From: Valencia hispanica
Taxonomy: Eukaryota; Chordata; Actinopteri; Cyprinodontiformes; Valenciidae
Reading direction: 5' to 3'
NCBI GenBank assembly: GCA_963556495.2
Contig: OY747704.1
Location: 40,744,501 to 40,808,500 of the forward strand
Length of the DNA: 64,000 nucleotides
Below are positions 24,480 through 35,700 of this stretch, in pieces. Every line of letters begins with the position of its first letter. The stretch's first letter is position 1. Position numbers and translations under genes: made by a program. The notes beneath the pieces were generated by a model, which did not search any database, had not been told where the DNA came from, and saw nothing but the letters and a program-made list of their open reading frames with translations.

Positions 24480-24995
24480 GGATAAAAGATTGAAAAAAGC
24501 AACACATCATGTCTTGATCTAAACAAATTCAAGAACAGAGGAAAAAAGAGGTTACTTACATTGATCAGTTGTCAACAAGCCATTTTTGAGGCTTTGGGAC
24601 TCCTGCAAACCACATTGAGCATCATTGTTACAAACAGCATTGCAGACCTCCCTTGCTTCAGTTAAGGTCAGTGTTTATAAGTCAAGAATTAAAAAGAGAC
24701 TGAGGAAAAATGGCAACTATGGTAGAGGTAGTGTGATGGTCTGGAGAGGTTTTATATCTTTGGGCCCTGGATAACGTGCCGTTATTGATAGAGCCATGAA
24801 TTCTGTTCTCTAATAGAAATCCTTAGGGAGAATGTCCAGCTTTTCTTTTGTGACTTTTAGCTCAAATGTGGTTGGTTACGGAGCAGGACAATGATCCAAG
24901 CAAGATGGGCAAATCTACACCCTAATGATAAAAAAAAGAGTAGGTTTTGGACTGGCCTAGTCAAAGTCCTGTCTCAAATCTGATTGAAATGATGG
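24480..24995 (+). repeat. Degenerate Tc1-like remnant
   Basis: ggtagtgtgatggtctggag, ggagcaggacaatgatccaa and tggcctagtcaaagtcctgt correspond to the VWGG, QDNDP and WPSQSPD blocks of Tc1-type transposase with many changes. Confidence 0.6.
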
Positions 24996-25079
24996 TTATT
25001 TCTGCTTGGTCCTTGGGCGTTTTCTATTTTATTTTTTGCATAGCTTTGGCTGAGTTGATACAAATGGCAGAAAAACCAT

Positions 25080-25342
25080 CCCATCCGTCCATCTGTCCAT
25101 TCATCCATCCATCCATTATTAATCTGGGGTTGGGTTGGCAGGGCAGCAGCTTAAACAGAGAAATCCAGACTTCTCTCTCCCTGGACACTTGTGCCAGCTT
25201 CTCCGTGGGAATCCCATGGCGTTCCCAGGCCAGCCGAGGAACATAGCCCCTCCAGCGTGTCCTGGGTCTTCCTCCGGGTCTCTTCCCAGTGGGATGTGCC
25301 AAGAACACCTCAGAAGGGAGGTGTCCAGGAGTCGCCATGATC
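25080..25342 (-). pseudogene. LINE 3' end (Rex/RTE-like) with CATC tail
   Basis: The minus strand reads LPSEVFLAHPTGKRPGGRPR, TRWRGYVPRLAWERHGIPTE and KLAQVSREREVW, the C-terminus of a fish non-LTR retrotransposon. It is followed by a (GATG)n-like tail (catccatccatcc at 25093-25115). 5'-truncated at 25342. Confidence 0.65.
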
Positions 25343-25436
25343 AGGGGCCTCATTTATAGAGCTTGCCTGCGCAAAACGGGGTCTGAAAATTGCACGTCAC
25401 TTTTTACACAAATTTGGGATTTATAGAAAAAAACGT
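25343..25436. repeat. Terminal repeat family A, copy 2 (inverted)
   Basis: aggggcctcatttatagagc then gcgcaaaacggggtctgaaa is the inverse of 541-628 and of 63655-63712. Abuts the LINE fragment. Confidence 0.5.
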
Positions 25437-25811
25437 GACGGGAAAATGTATGCAAGTTTAAGCAAACTCTGACCCATTTTCAAGACAGGGAAACTGGCAT
25501 CACAGCCAGTGAGATGGCAAAATTGTGAATTCAAACCACATTTTCAGACTTGTAGAGCCTTGCATGCACACGCATACTCACACAAAACCAGCAGTCAGCC
25601 CCCACTCCGCCTGTAAACTGAGAATAAAAATTAAGATTTGAATTAACATATGTTGCATTTAAGGTAGGATTACTATATTTTGATTTCCAAAAAAGAGGAC
25701 ACTTAGACCAGTCCTGAAGGACTTTAATTTCAAAATACATAAAGTGTCCCTTCTCTATGTGGTTAGAATTCAAACCCCCCAGATGTGTGAAATTAAAGTG
25801 AAAAGCTGAAA

Positions 25812-27280
25812 TGTCCTTGCTGTCTTGATATCCTACCCACAGCTTTCCTTAAAAAAGTTTTCCCTGTCATTGGGTCTGATCTGATTCAAATAGTGAACTC
25901 ATCCCTCCTGTCAGGTCTCTTCCCCCAGGCTTTAAAAACAGCAGTTATTAAACCACTGCTAAAAAAGAATAATCTGGACAACATGTTAATTCGGAACTAC
26001 AGGGTAATTTTTAATCTTCCATTCATCAGTAAGATTATTGAAATAGCTGTGTTTCAGCAGTTAAATAGCTTCATAATAACGACCAACTGCTTTGATGTTT
26101 TCAGTCTGGTTTCCATACTCACCACAGCACTGAGACTGCCCTCGTCAAAGTTTTCAATGACATCCGCATAAACACAGACTGTGGTAGAACCACAGTGCTG
26201 GTTCTGTTGGACCTCAGTGCAGCATTTGACACTGATGATCATGATATACTATTGGAATGACTGGAGAGCTGGGTCGGACTCTCTGGTACAGTACTTGGCT
26301 GATTCGAGTCTTACTTAAAGAACAGGGACTTCTTTGTTTCAATAGGACACTTTTCATCTGAACGAACAGAAATCACATGTGGGGTGCCCCAGGGCTCCAT
26401 CCTGGGGCCCCTCTTATTTAATATCTACATTCTCCCACTAGCCCAGATCATAACAACCAATAAGATTAACTACCATAACTATGCAGATGATACTCAGCTC
26501 TACATTACGATGTCACCAGGTGACTTTGAACCCATCCAAACCCTAAGTACATGCATCGAGCAAATCAATGGATGGATGTGTCTTAACTTTCTCCAGCTGA
26601 ACAGAAAGAAAACAGAAGTAATTACTTTTGGACCTAAAGAGGAAAGATCAATAGTCAGCACACAGCTTTAGTTAATACAGCTAGAAACTACTGATCAGGC
26701 CAGAAATCTAGGTGTAGTTATGGACTCAGACCTGAAGCTCCAGGGTCACATAAAGACAATAACAAGGTCAGCCTTCTATCACCTGAAGAACATCTCTAGG
26801 ATCAAAGGACTGATGTCGCAACAGGACCTCGAAAAACTCATCCGTGCATTTATATTAAGTCGGATTGATTACTGCAATAGCGTCCTCACAGGTCTGCCTA
26901 AAAAGTCAATCAGACAGCTGTAGCTGATCCAGAATGCTGCTGCTCGTGTCCTGACTAGAACCAGGAAAGTAGAGCACATCAACCCGGTTCTAAAGTCCTT
27001 ACACTGGCTCCCTGTAGCTCAGATAATAGACTTCAAAATACTTTTACTAGTTTATAAATCATTGAATGGCTTAGCACCAAAGTATATTGAAGATCTACTG
27101 TTACTATACCAATCCCCCCCAGACCACTCACGTCCTCTGATTCCAGTCTGCTCAACATCCTTAGACTTAGAACCAAACATGGAGAAGCAGCTTTCAGTCT
27201 CTATGCTCCTCAAATCTGGAACAAACTACCAAACAACTGCAAAGCTGCGGAAACGTGGAGTTCTTTTAAATCACAACTAA
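25812..27280 (+). pseudogene. L2 LINE reverse-transcriptase pseudogene
   Basis: Blocks in order: [30 protein letters not shown] (first palm aspartate); [20 protein letters not shown]; catalytic YADD at 26480-26491; SRIDYCNSVLTGLPKK; LHWLPVAQIIDFKILLLVYK; LNGLAPKYIEDLL. Broken by a frameshift near 26100 and stops near 26260, 26670 and 26922. Non-functional but not very old. Confidence 0.85.
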
Positions 27281-27550
27281 AAACATATGTAGTTAGAACT
27301 TCCTTTGAGTAATGTTTTCATGTATCATATGTTTTGTGTATGCTACTTGGTTTATTACTGTTTTTACATTATATGCTTTGTAATGCTTTGATGTATCTGT
27401 GTGTGCTTCTTGCTTTATTGCTGTTTTTACTTTATATGCTTTGTCTGTTTTTTACTGCTATTTTATTTTACCCCCTAATCATGTAAAACACCTTGAATTA
27501 CCCTGTTGTTAAAAGTGTGCTATACAAATAAAATTGCCTTGCCTTGCCTT
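25812..27550 (+). mobile_element. L2-clade LINE, 5'-truncated
   Basis: Contains most of a reverse-transcriptase ORF and the full 3' region, ending in the repeated tail ttgccttgccttgcctt (27534-27551). A related 3' end lies inverted at 37350-37650. Intergenic, between mapkapk5 and atxn2. Confidence 0.85.
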
Positions 27551-28200
27551 GGAAAAAAGGATGTTTGGTCACCCTATTTAAGTAATATTTATGCATATCT
27601 TCAAATCCTATAGCAATTGCATTAATTATGATAAGGTGTGTAGCAATTAGCAATTAATGGAGTTACTGAGTTAACATAAATACTGTTCTCATGCATAATG
27701 CATTACAATGGATGCACCACCGGCTGTGCCCCCACAGTATTCCCCCAGGGACATGGTCAAACAGAAGGTCTACATCCTAAGAACAAAAGAAAAGAAAGAA
27801 TTTGGACTGTACTAGTCAAAGTCTTGACTTAAAGAATATATGTATGTGACAGTGTGGGGTCCTGTCACTGTGTTCTGATTGATTATGCGTGTGACTCTCA
27901 CCCGGGACTCTGGGGATCACATCCCACCCGGGCCCTTGTTGTGCACCTTGCCACATGTATATGAATTATTCCTCTGGCCCTTTACATTTTCTATTTCCTT
28001 TTTTGCACAACTTTGGTTAGTCTTTCAGTCTGAGCCAAATAAAGCAAGCTGTGTCCGTTCTGCATCTTCTTGTGTAATTGACTTCCGTTGAAAGTAGATT
28101 TTTTTCAGCGTACTACCAGTGCAATTAGATTTTTGCTTTCAGGTTTAGTTTTTCATTCTCAGCCCATAAAAATATTTACATATATGGGATTGGGAAAAAG
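27551..28200. other. Intergenic DNA upstream of atxn2
   Basis: No gene recognised. 27547-27590 (aaaaaaggatgtttggtcac) resembles 25670-25700, suggesting the L2 LINE landed inside an older repeat. 28035-28070 (ccaaataaagcaagctgtg) looks like a retroelement tail. Confidence 0.3.
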
Positions 28201-28215
28201 AATAATATATATAAT

Positions 28216-28296
<81 letters not shown>

Positions 28297-28298
28297 GC
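28216..28298. repeat. (AAT)n microsatellite, about 26 units
   Basis: Uninterrupted aat repeats lying about 0.9 kb before the atxn2 start codon, with TA-rich flanks. Confidence 0.95.
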
Positions 28299-28699
28299 TA
28301 TATGTATATATATTTTTTGTACAAAGACTAAAAAGAGATGGCATTTAAAGGGTTAATGATTCATAAATATTCGTTATGTAAACAAAATAATGCATTATAT
28401 GTCTATGGTACTGTTTAAAGGAGCTTTTTAGTGTCACTTCTGCGTTGGTCGGGTTCAGTTTTCAAACTGTGGACTAAATGGACTTCTCAGTATCTTAATG
28501 AGAACATTAACTGAGAGTAATCATCATGTAGTTGTCATGCACCAACAGGAGCCGCTGACAGCTCGTACATACTGTTTGTACATCTGTGTTTTGTGCGTTC
28601 GCCGGCTCACGTGGATGCAGCTACAGAGCCATTTAATACTCACGGACTTCCTGAAAGTAGTGCCCAGGTGTCTGTGTAATCTTTAAAGCAAGCCAATAT

Positions 28700-29219
28700 T
28701 TATACATGTATATTGGCAGTCTAGATTAAATTTGACCATTTGTGTCGTTAAACCAACAACAACAAAAAAAGATGCCGTGAAAGTGGATGAATACGGAGTT
28801 AAATATTACGAGCCGTTGCACCTTCCATATATCCCTCCGCTGGTTTTTGTCCCCTTTCAGACTGTTTTGGTCTTTTTGCTGTTAGCAACGGAAAGGACCC
28901 GAGCTAGCTGTGAACTCTAATTTGAGATAATCGATTTTTTTTTGTTAGGATTTCATATCACATTGACAAGCGGTGTGACGCATTATTTTTGAAAGATTCA
29001 CTGAAGCGTGTTGTTTCTTTTTTTAAAATTATTTTCCCCTCTCTCCGTTTTAATAAGACTTGTAGAGATTGCTAATTGGACTAGCAACTGTTATAACCAG
29101 CTAGCCTGCTAGTAGCACGTTAGCGAGCTGTCACACAACCAGAAGCCGCCTCGTTTTCAAGAAGTTTCTGCTCTTTACAACCGATCGTTTCTAAAGACGC
29201 CGTCTTTTATGGGATCACC
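28700..29219 (+). promoter_or_regulatory. atxn2: atxn2 promoter and 5' UTR region
   Basis: CpG density rises from about 29100 into exon 1 (to about 29540), as for a CpG-island promoter. No TATA box stands out and the transcription start is not defined. The ATG at 29220 sits in a favourable context (A at -3). A 62-codon open frame at 28732-28920 shows no family resemblance and is treated as chance. Confidence 0.45.
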
Positions 29220-29329
29220 ATGTCAATGAAGGCCGGTGGAAATCGAGGCAAGCCCGGCGGGGGAAACGCGGCTGGTGCGGCCGCCTCTGGTGCTGGTGGA
29301 AGCGGCGGGGGAAGACAGAATCTGGGCAG
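29220..29329 (+). CDS. atxn2: atxn2 exon 1 (Gly/Ala-rich, no polyQ)
   Basis: Residues 1-36 plus two bases of R37. The product is Gly/Ala/Ser-rich ([19 protein letters not shown]...) with no CAG run. An upstream in-frame start is not evident. Donor GGCAG|gtctgtgag. Confidence 0.88.
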
Positions 29330-29670
29330 GTCTGTGAGTTCCTAAACTTGGCCGAGTAAAAAAACGCAGTGAACAGAGGGGATGTGGTCGGTATTTCGTG
29401 CCGTGGACACCAATACGTCCCGTAGTGGTAGTTTGAAGAGATGACACTCCCGTTAAGGGGTCCAAAATTAGTACGCGTGTTGGAACGCTATGCGGGCCGT
29501 GAGACGCTAGCGAGGCCTGCCCTCCTGCACGGTCCAGTAATGTTGCAACTTAAGGGTAACATTTCCCCCACTGCCTGATGAATAAGACACGTCTCTGTCA
29601 TTTATTACGCACTTAAACATATGTGCACTGGCGAAAATATTTACCACACGTTTTGTGTTTTTTGTCTTTG

Positions 29671-29717
<47 letters not shown>

Positions 29718-32700
29718 TAATGACGGTGTTCGAAGTTGCTGATATCCGTTTACTATATCAGCCTGGAGCCAATTTGGTTTGGAGTAATTTTGTAAATCGG
29801 CACAGTCGTAGCGGCTACCCGAGTAGAGGCCAGCTTCACCAGCAGCTGCGTTTATTCCAATTCAGCTGACTCCTACGTTACCGCAACATCACTGCAACGG
29901 GATTGACACATAAATGACATAAAGCGTGTGCTGTGGAGAGGAGGAGGATGAGGAAGAAGAGGAAGATGAGGGTCATTTTGCTGACCGGCTGTCAACCTTG
30001 ACGTGGCTTTTCGTGGGAAATTATTGTCCTTGAAGCATGACTTTCTGTCCACGTGTTGTCCCGTGACGAAGGTTACACACAACACATGGGTGCTGAGAAT
30101 TTGGTTGTTTTTTAATTTTTAAATCGTATTTAATTTCGGTGGGCGTCTGTTTTTCGCCGGTCACTGGGGGCCACTACCCATTTATGGCGCAGGCTTCGTT
30201 TACTGTAACACAGGGTTGAGCTAGGGGAGAGATACATGCGTACCTAGCCACTATGTTTCAATCTTCTATTCAAAAGTAAATAGACACCTACTACTAATGT
30301 GGGGATATGTTTTATTTATTGTTTGCTGACAATAAACCAAATGTGACCAATGCATGCAAGCCTTTTGTTGCTTGGTCCATTTTTCCTCACCAGCTAAATT
30401 CTGTTTGCTCTACATACACAGGCCACTTTATTAGGTACACCTTCCTCATACCAGGTTGAACCTATTTTTGTGGAAAAGATACAACAAGGTAGGGCTGCAC
30501 AATATATAGGTGATGTGCAATATCCGCATCGCAAAGGACGGTTTGGAGTGCAATAATTGTTAATATGCTAATATATATTCCACATGTTATTAACTTGTGT
30601 TTTTAATGCTAAAGTAGTGTTCAGCCAATTAGAGAGTCTGATGGCTGCAGATGCTCACATCGGACATGAATGACGAAATACTAAAGGTCACAGAGTGGTG
30701 GAAGCACAGATGAGGAGGAAAGAAGAAAATAGATGTACATGGCAACTAGGGATGTGTATTGGTCAAAATCAGGCGAGACGATAGGATATATTGGGATATT
30801 ATGAGTAAGACAATATGTTGTGATTTTTAAAACTGAACTTAGCTGTAGAAAAACTGTCCCAGCATTCTAAACACTCCAACCTGTTTCATACTTTAATCGT
30901 CCAGTTTTATTACTAGATCTGGTTGATCCACTGGAACGAAGAAGGTGAAAAAAAAGCCACAAACTACCAGTCATACTTTAAATTTTGCGATAAAAATGAC
31001 CGTCATCATTAATGGTTCCATTCAAATCCTAAAAAATTAATCGATACATTGTTTTTGAATATCAATACAATATTGAGAAATAAAATATCGGGATAAATCG
31101 GTGTATCGATATTTCCTTACATCCCTAATGGCAACTGATATTGTTGTCACAATATTTGTAAACCTTATCGCCAGTGCAAGATTTTCTAATATTTTGCGGC
31201 CCCACCAAAAGGATTAACTTAAATGTAGACAAATACCATACTTGTAACATTTACAAAAAGACGTCAAATCAGTGCAGGTTAATTGTCAACAAGATGGCAG
31301 GAGTGCCATATAACTTAAGGTGCCATATATCGCAGGGTTAGAAAAAATCGCTATGTCAGTTTTTTTTCCTTCAATATATTATGCACCCTATTACAACAAG
31401 GTGTTGGAAACGTTCCTCGGAGATCGTCATAACATGGAAGAGCTGTGTTCATAAAGGGCTAAACATGGTCAGTAACTATATTCAGGGGAAAGATGCTCTG
31501 TTGAGGGTTGAATCCATGTTTTTGTGTCGTTTCCACAAAATTTGGACACTGGCATGTGAACGTTGCAGCTGAAATCGAAGCTCATCGGGGCCAGGCAACC
31601 TTTTTTCCATTATGGTGCCTGTGTGAATCGTCGCCCCGGTTTTTTGCCCTTGGCTGATGGGGGGAGTAACACTGGGTGTGGTTTGAGATGACAGAAAGGC
31701 ACTGTTGCCTTTCTGTCATCTCAAACCAGTCTGCCCATTCCACACAACTGCCACGCACTGGATATATTCTCCTTTTCTTGCCACTCTCTGTAACCCAGAG
31801 CGACAGTTGTGTGTGAATATCCCAGTAGGTAAGCAGATTCTGAAATAGGTCATCACCTAAATTGTCTTTCTTCTTCGTTCCAGATGTTCTGTTTGAACTC
31901 CATCAAGTTGTCCGCACCCCAACTAGATGCCTAAAGACAATCAGTTGCTGCCATTTGTTTGGCTTTGAACGAGTGGTGGGCGATATAAAAGGTATAAGGT
32001 AGAAATGATATAAATTTAGCCAAAGGTAGAGATTTTAACTATACCGGCCTACCGTGATTGCACATTTTGATGACGTCATCAGGGGGGATAAATACTGATG
32101 TTCAGTGTTCATCTTTGCACTACATATTGCAAGTTTAAAATTTGTTGTTTTCCATTTAACGGGGAAAATAAACCTGTTGAACTTGAAGCATTTTTAATTC
32201 AAATATGGGCAGGTTTATTTTTTTGCGATCTTAAATTTATAAATAAGTAACCAGGAAAGCGCGCAATTTTAAACGTTTGCTTTTTTTAAATAACATTTAG
32301 TTTTTAATTTAGTTAAAATATCTTCATCTTTATGTTGAGAATTTTTGTGTAGCATTAAAAAAAAGATTTTAATATATCTTTTAAATGCATTTTGCATAAT
32401 AAATGTTCTTTAAATGGCATTCTAAACTTAAAAAAAAAAGTTGTTCAGCTGCAATCTATCTGGAAAGTGAGAATGTTCATAAACCATCATTTTGACATAT
32501 TTATAGAAAAGAAAAGAATATATCGCAATAGATATCGTTACCGCGTATGCTTTAGATTATATCGCAGGTCATATCGCCCAGCACTACTTTGAAAGAGAGC
32601 CCTTAATAAAGTAGTGGAGTGAAGAATAACTACATAATCAAAACCATGAGCTTCAAACTCCCAGTCCTCGGGGGCTGGATACCTGCAGCTTTTACGTCTC

Positions 32701-35700
32701 TGCTCCAGCACACCTGAATCAAATAATTGGTTGACTAGCAAGACTCTGCAGAGCCTGCCTGCTTGCTGAGGAGGAAATCCAGCCATTTGATTCATGTATG
32801 CTGGACCAGGCTCACATCTAAATGTTGCGGTACGTCGAAATTAAATAGTTGTACAAGTACTGAGAACTAGGGGTGCACGATTTTGACAAAAAAACCTTAT
32901 TGCGGTTTTTCTGACAAATATTGCGATGCGATTTTCGATTTTTACTTTTGATACTTTTAAGTGGATAAAACTAAAATTATGAATGAAATATATTGTTACT
33001 TTTACAACACAGTCTTGTACAACTTGACACACATGCGAACAATATACAATAACCTAAAAAATAGGGCCCTCTTCTGGCTTTTGTCTGCTGTTGAACCTGA
33101 AAAATCTCTAATATAAACTACATAGTGATTGAGGTAATGATTGTTCAATGCTTCGTGATTATTAAATACCTGAACCTAAATACCAAAGAATAATAAGACA
33201 TAATGGAAAGTAACTTAAACAGGTAGCTTTTTTTTTTAAATGACGAATCTTTGCCATTGAAAAAATAGAAAATGAAGTCTTATTAGATTTAGATTTACAA
33301 TTAGAAAACAAAATCTTCTGCAGTCCACTGCCATTTACTAAACATGAAACTGTTATATTGCACACATTTTAAAATAAATGACAATAACAATTAAAAACAA
33401 GACCTTATCCAGCCTTCTGCAAGATAAGCGTAGTAACCTGACAGTAGGGTTGCCAACTCCCACCAAAAAGAATAAGGAACCACCCTCTACCCTCCGGCTC
33501 ATGATGCTTAATCGACCTAATCGACTTTAATTTAATGCACGTTTAAAAGAAATGCACAGAAATTAATTATTTTTCTATAATGATTAAATAGATACAACAT
33601 CTTTCTTTGACAGTAGTGCAGTACTATAAGTAAAAGCAAAAGTACTATAGCTTAGTAGGATACATACTGTATTAGACTTAATATTTGCTGTATACGATAA
33701 AGGATTTATGACCACTACATCGAATTGGTTGTAAGAGTCAGATAATTATTTATTTAAAGCTAGACATTTTAAATGAGAATAAGAAAGAAAAGTATGTATT
33801 TGTGCCCCCCTTTTCCTGTTAATGCTCTACCTGGCCCCCGGGCAAAACTTTGCTAGAGCCGCCCCTGCACAGTTACCAGCTGTCAGCTCAAAAACGATCC
33901 TGGTGTTATTTGTCTCTCAGAAACAGTTCATAACTTCCCTTCAACTCATTCATGTCACCTAAAAGATAAACCTGTTTCTCCATCACCTGTTCAGCTCTGA
34001 TGACTCAGTAAGAACATCTCCTGGTTTCATCTTCATGTTTCCATCTCACCACATATCCAAACCGATATCATGACCAGCAGCTTTTACGGCTGTGGCTTCA
34101 GCAAACATCAGAAAGTAATATTAAATCAATACTAACAACAGTTTATCAAGCTTAAACGTGCTGCTGTTGTTTAGCGCGACACCCGCTGGTTTCCTCTATC
34201 TGCTAAAAGTCCGCGATAAACAAACAGAAACGGGACTGCGACAGAAAAGCCGATCAGCTGATCATTGATCAGTTTCATGATTGAAGGAGCAACAGGAGAG
34301 GGAGGGGAGAGAATGAGAGAAGACACAGAATAATTCCAGCTTTGTGTCTATTATTCATTCTAGCCGAAATACGGGACAAATCGCGTTCCTTCTCACCTTA
34401 ATACGGAACGCGTAATATTTTCTCTGAATACGGGACGATTCCGTTTTTTACGGGACGGTTGGCAACCTGAGCGCGGCAGCGGAGAGAGACTGACAGCAGA
34501 GATCTGCAGCCAGGTTCCTCTCCTGCTACCCGCTGAGAACAGTGAGAAATACATTTTGCTTTCACATTGAACAAGTCGGCAAAAGTCTCTAGCAACACAT
34601 GGAAAAGCCGCTAGATTTGTCACTAGTCACTTTAAAAAAAAAAAAACGTTGCCGGGGGGGGTCGGAAAAGTTGTTAAATATAGTGACAATGTCGTCAAGT
34701 TGGCAACGCTGCTCTGCATACAAGCTTGTTTCCCATCATCGTTTCTGATTGGCCAGCAAGCCAGGAGTGCGAGACTCAACCATTTTGATTGGTTAATAGG
34801 TTTGTCACTCAAATGTCAGGGGCAGGAAAAAAACCTCAGCCTCCTGAAGTTAGTTTATCGCAGGAGTTAAAACCTCAATATCAATGCGATAAAGGTTAAT
34901 CGTGCAGCCCTACTGAGAACAAATGTTGGTGTTTGTTGTTGGCAAGGTAAATACGAGAACATTAGCTGTGATTTAGAGCTAATAATCATATTAAATATGC
35001 TCCAGCTAAAATTTTGAAAGCCAGTGAGATTTGTTAATTATCCTCAGTGACTAAGGTTACTAATATTATCAGTTCAAGGTAACGACTATGTACTGTATTT
35101 CTCTGCAGTTTATTCTTTCAAGTGCTGTCGCAACATGTCCACCAAAGGAGGTTGTGAGAGATTTGATTCGAAGCAAATTGTCAAAAGTGCCATTTTCTTA
35201 TATTTTTATTCTTTTGCTGCAGCTTTCACTAATTTTCATGCAAGGCAGCCATATTGGATTTTGACATCAGGCTTGGTTAGAAACCTCTGATCTCAGGGGG
35301 GTCGTTCTGTTAATGTTTCCATCTTCTGAGGAAAAATAAAATGCATAACTGAGCAGTATCCTTCAGCCAGTTTTGGAGTAGCAGCGGGTGAGATCGATGT
35401 TTTGTTTTGACAGAACCAGACAGACAGTTTGTCAGTTTTTCTGTTGTTGTCATATTAGCCTTGAGTTCTGTTGTATTAAATGGAATATCCAAAAATATTC
35501 TTTGCATTTGCCTATTGGTTACATCTAGAGCTGCAAAAAATATTGAACTGCAGTCATCATCGCTATAATATGTGAATTATTGTACCAGGAAAGGACTGCT
35601 GTGATTTGGGGTGCTTTAGAAGTCTGCTTGAAAGTAATGAATGTGGCCTTTTGGATGGACTTGCATTGTCCTTTATGTGCACCCCTGATGAAAATCTTCA

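Noticed and set aside
28216..28298. CRISPR-like array
   Set aside because: Simple trinucleotide repeat in a vertebrate genome, no spacers.
28159..28344. Tyrosine-rich minus-strand ORF
   Set aside because: It is just the translated (AAT)n microsatellite.
28732..28920. 62-codon ORF before atxn2 as a separate gene or uORF
   Set aside because: No family match, no evidence it is in the transcript; similar chance frames occur throughout.
20388..29220. Shared bidirectional promoter for mapkapk5 and atxn2
   Set aside because: The start codons are 8.8 kb apart with separate CpG-rich regions.
29223..29465. Minus-strand 80-codon ORF over exon 1
   Set aside because: Shadow of the GC-rich atxn2 exon 1; no independent support.
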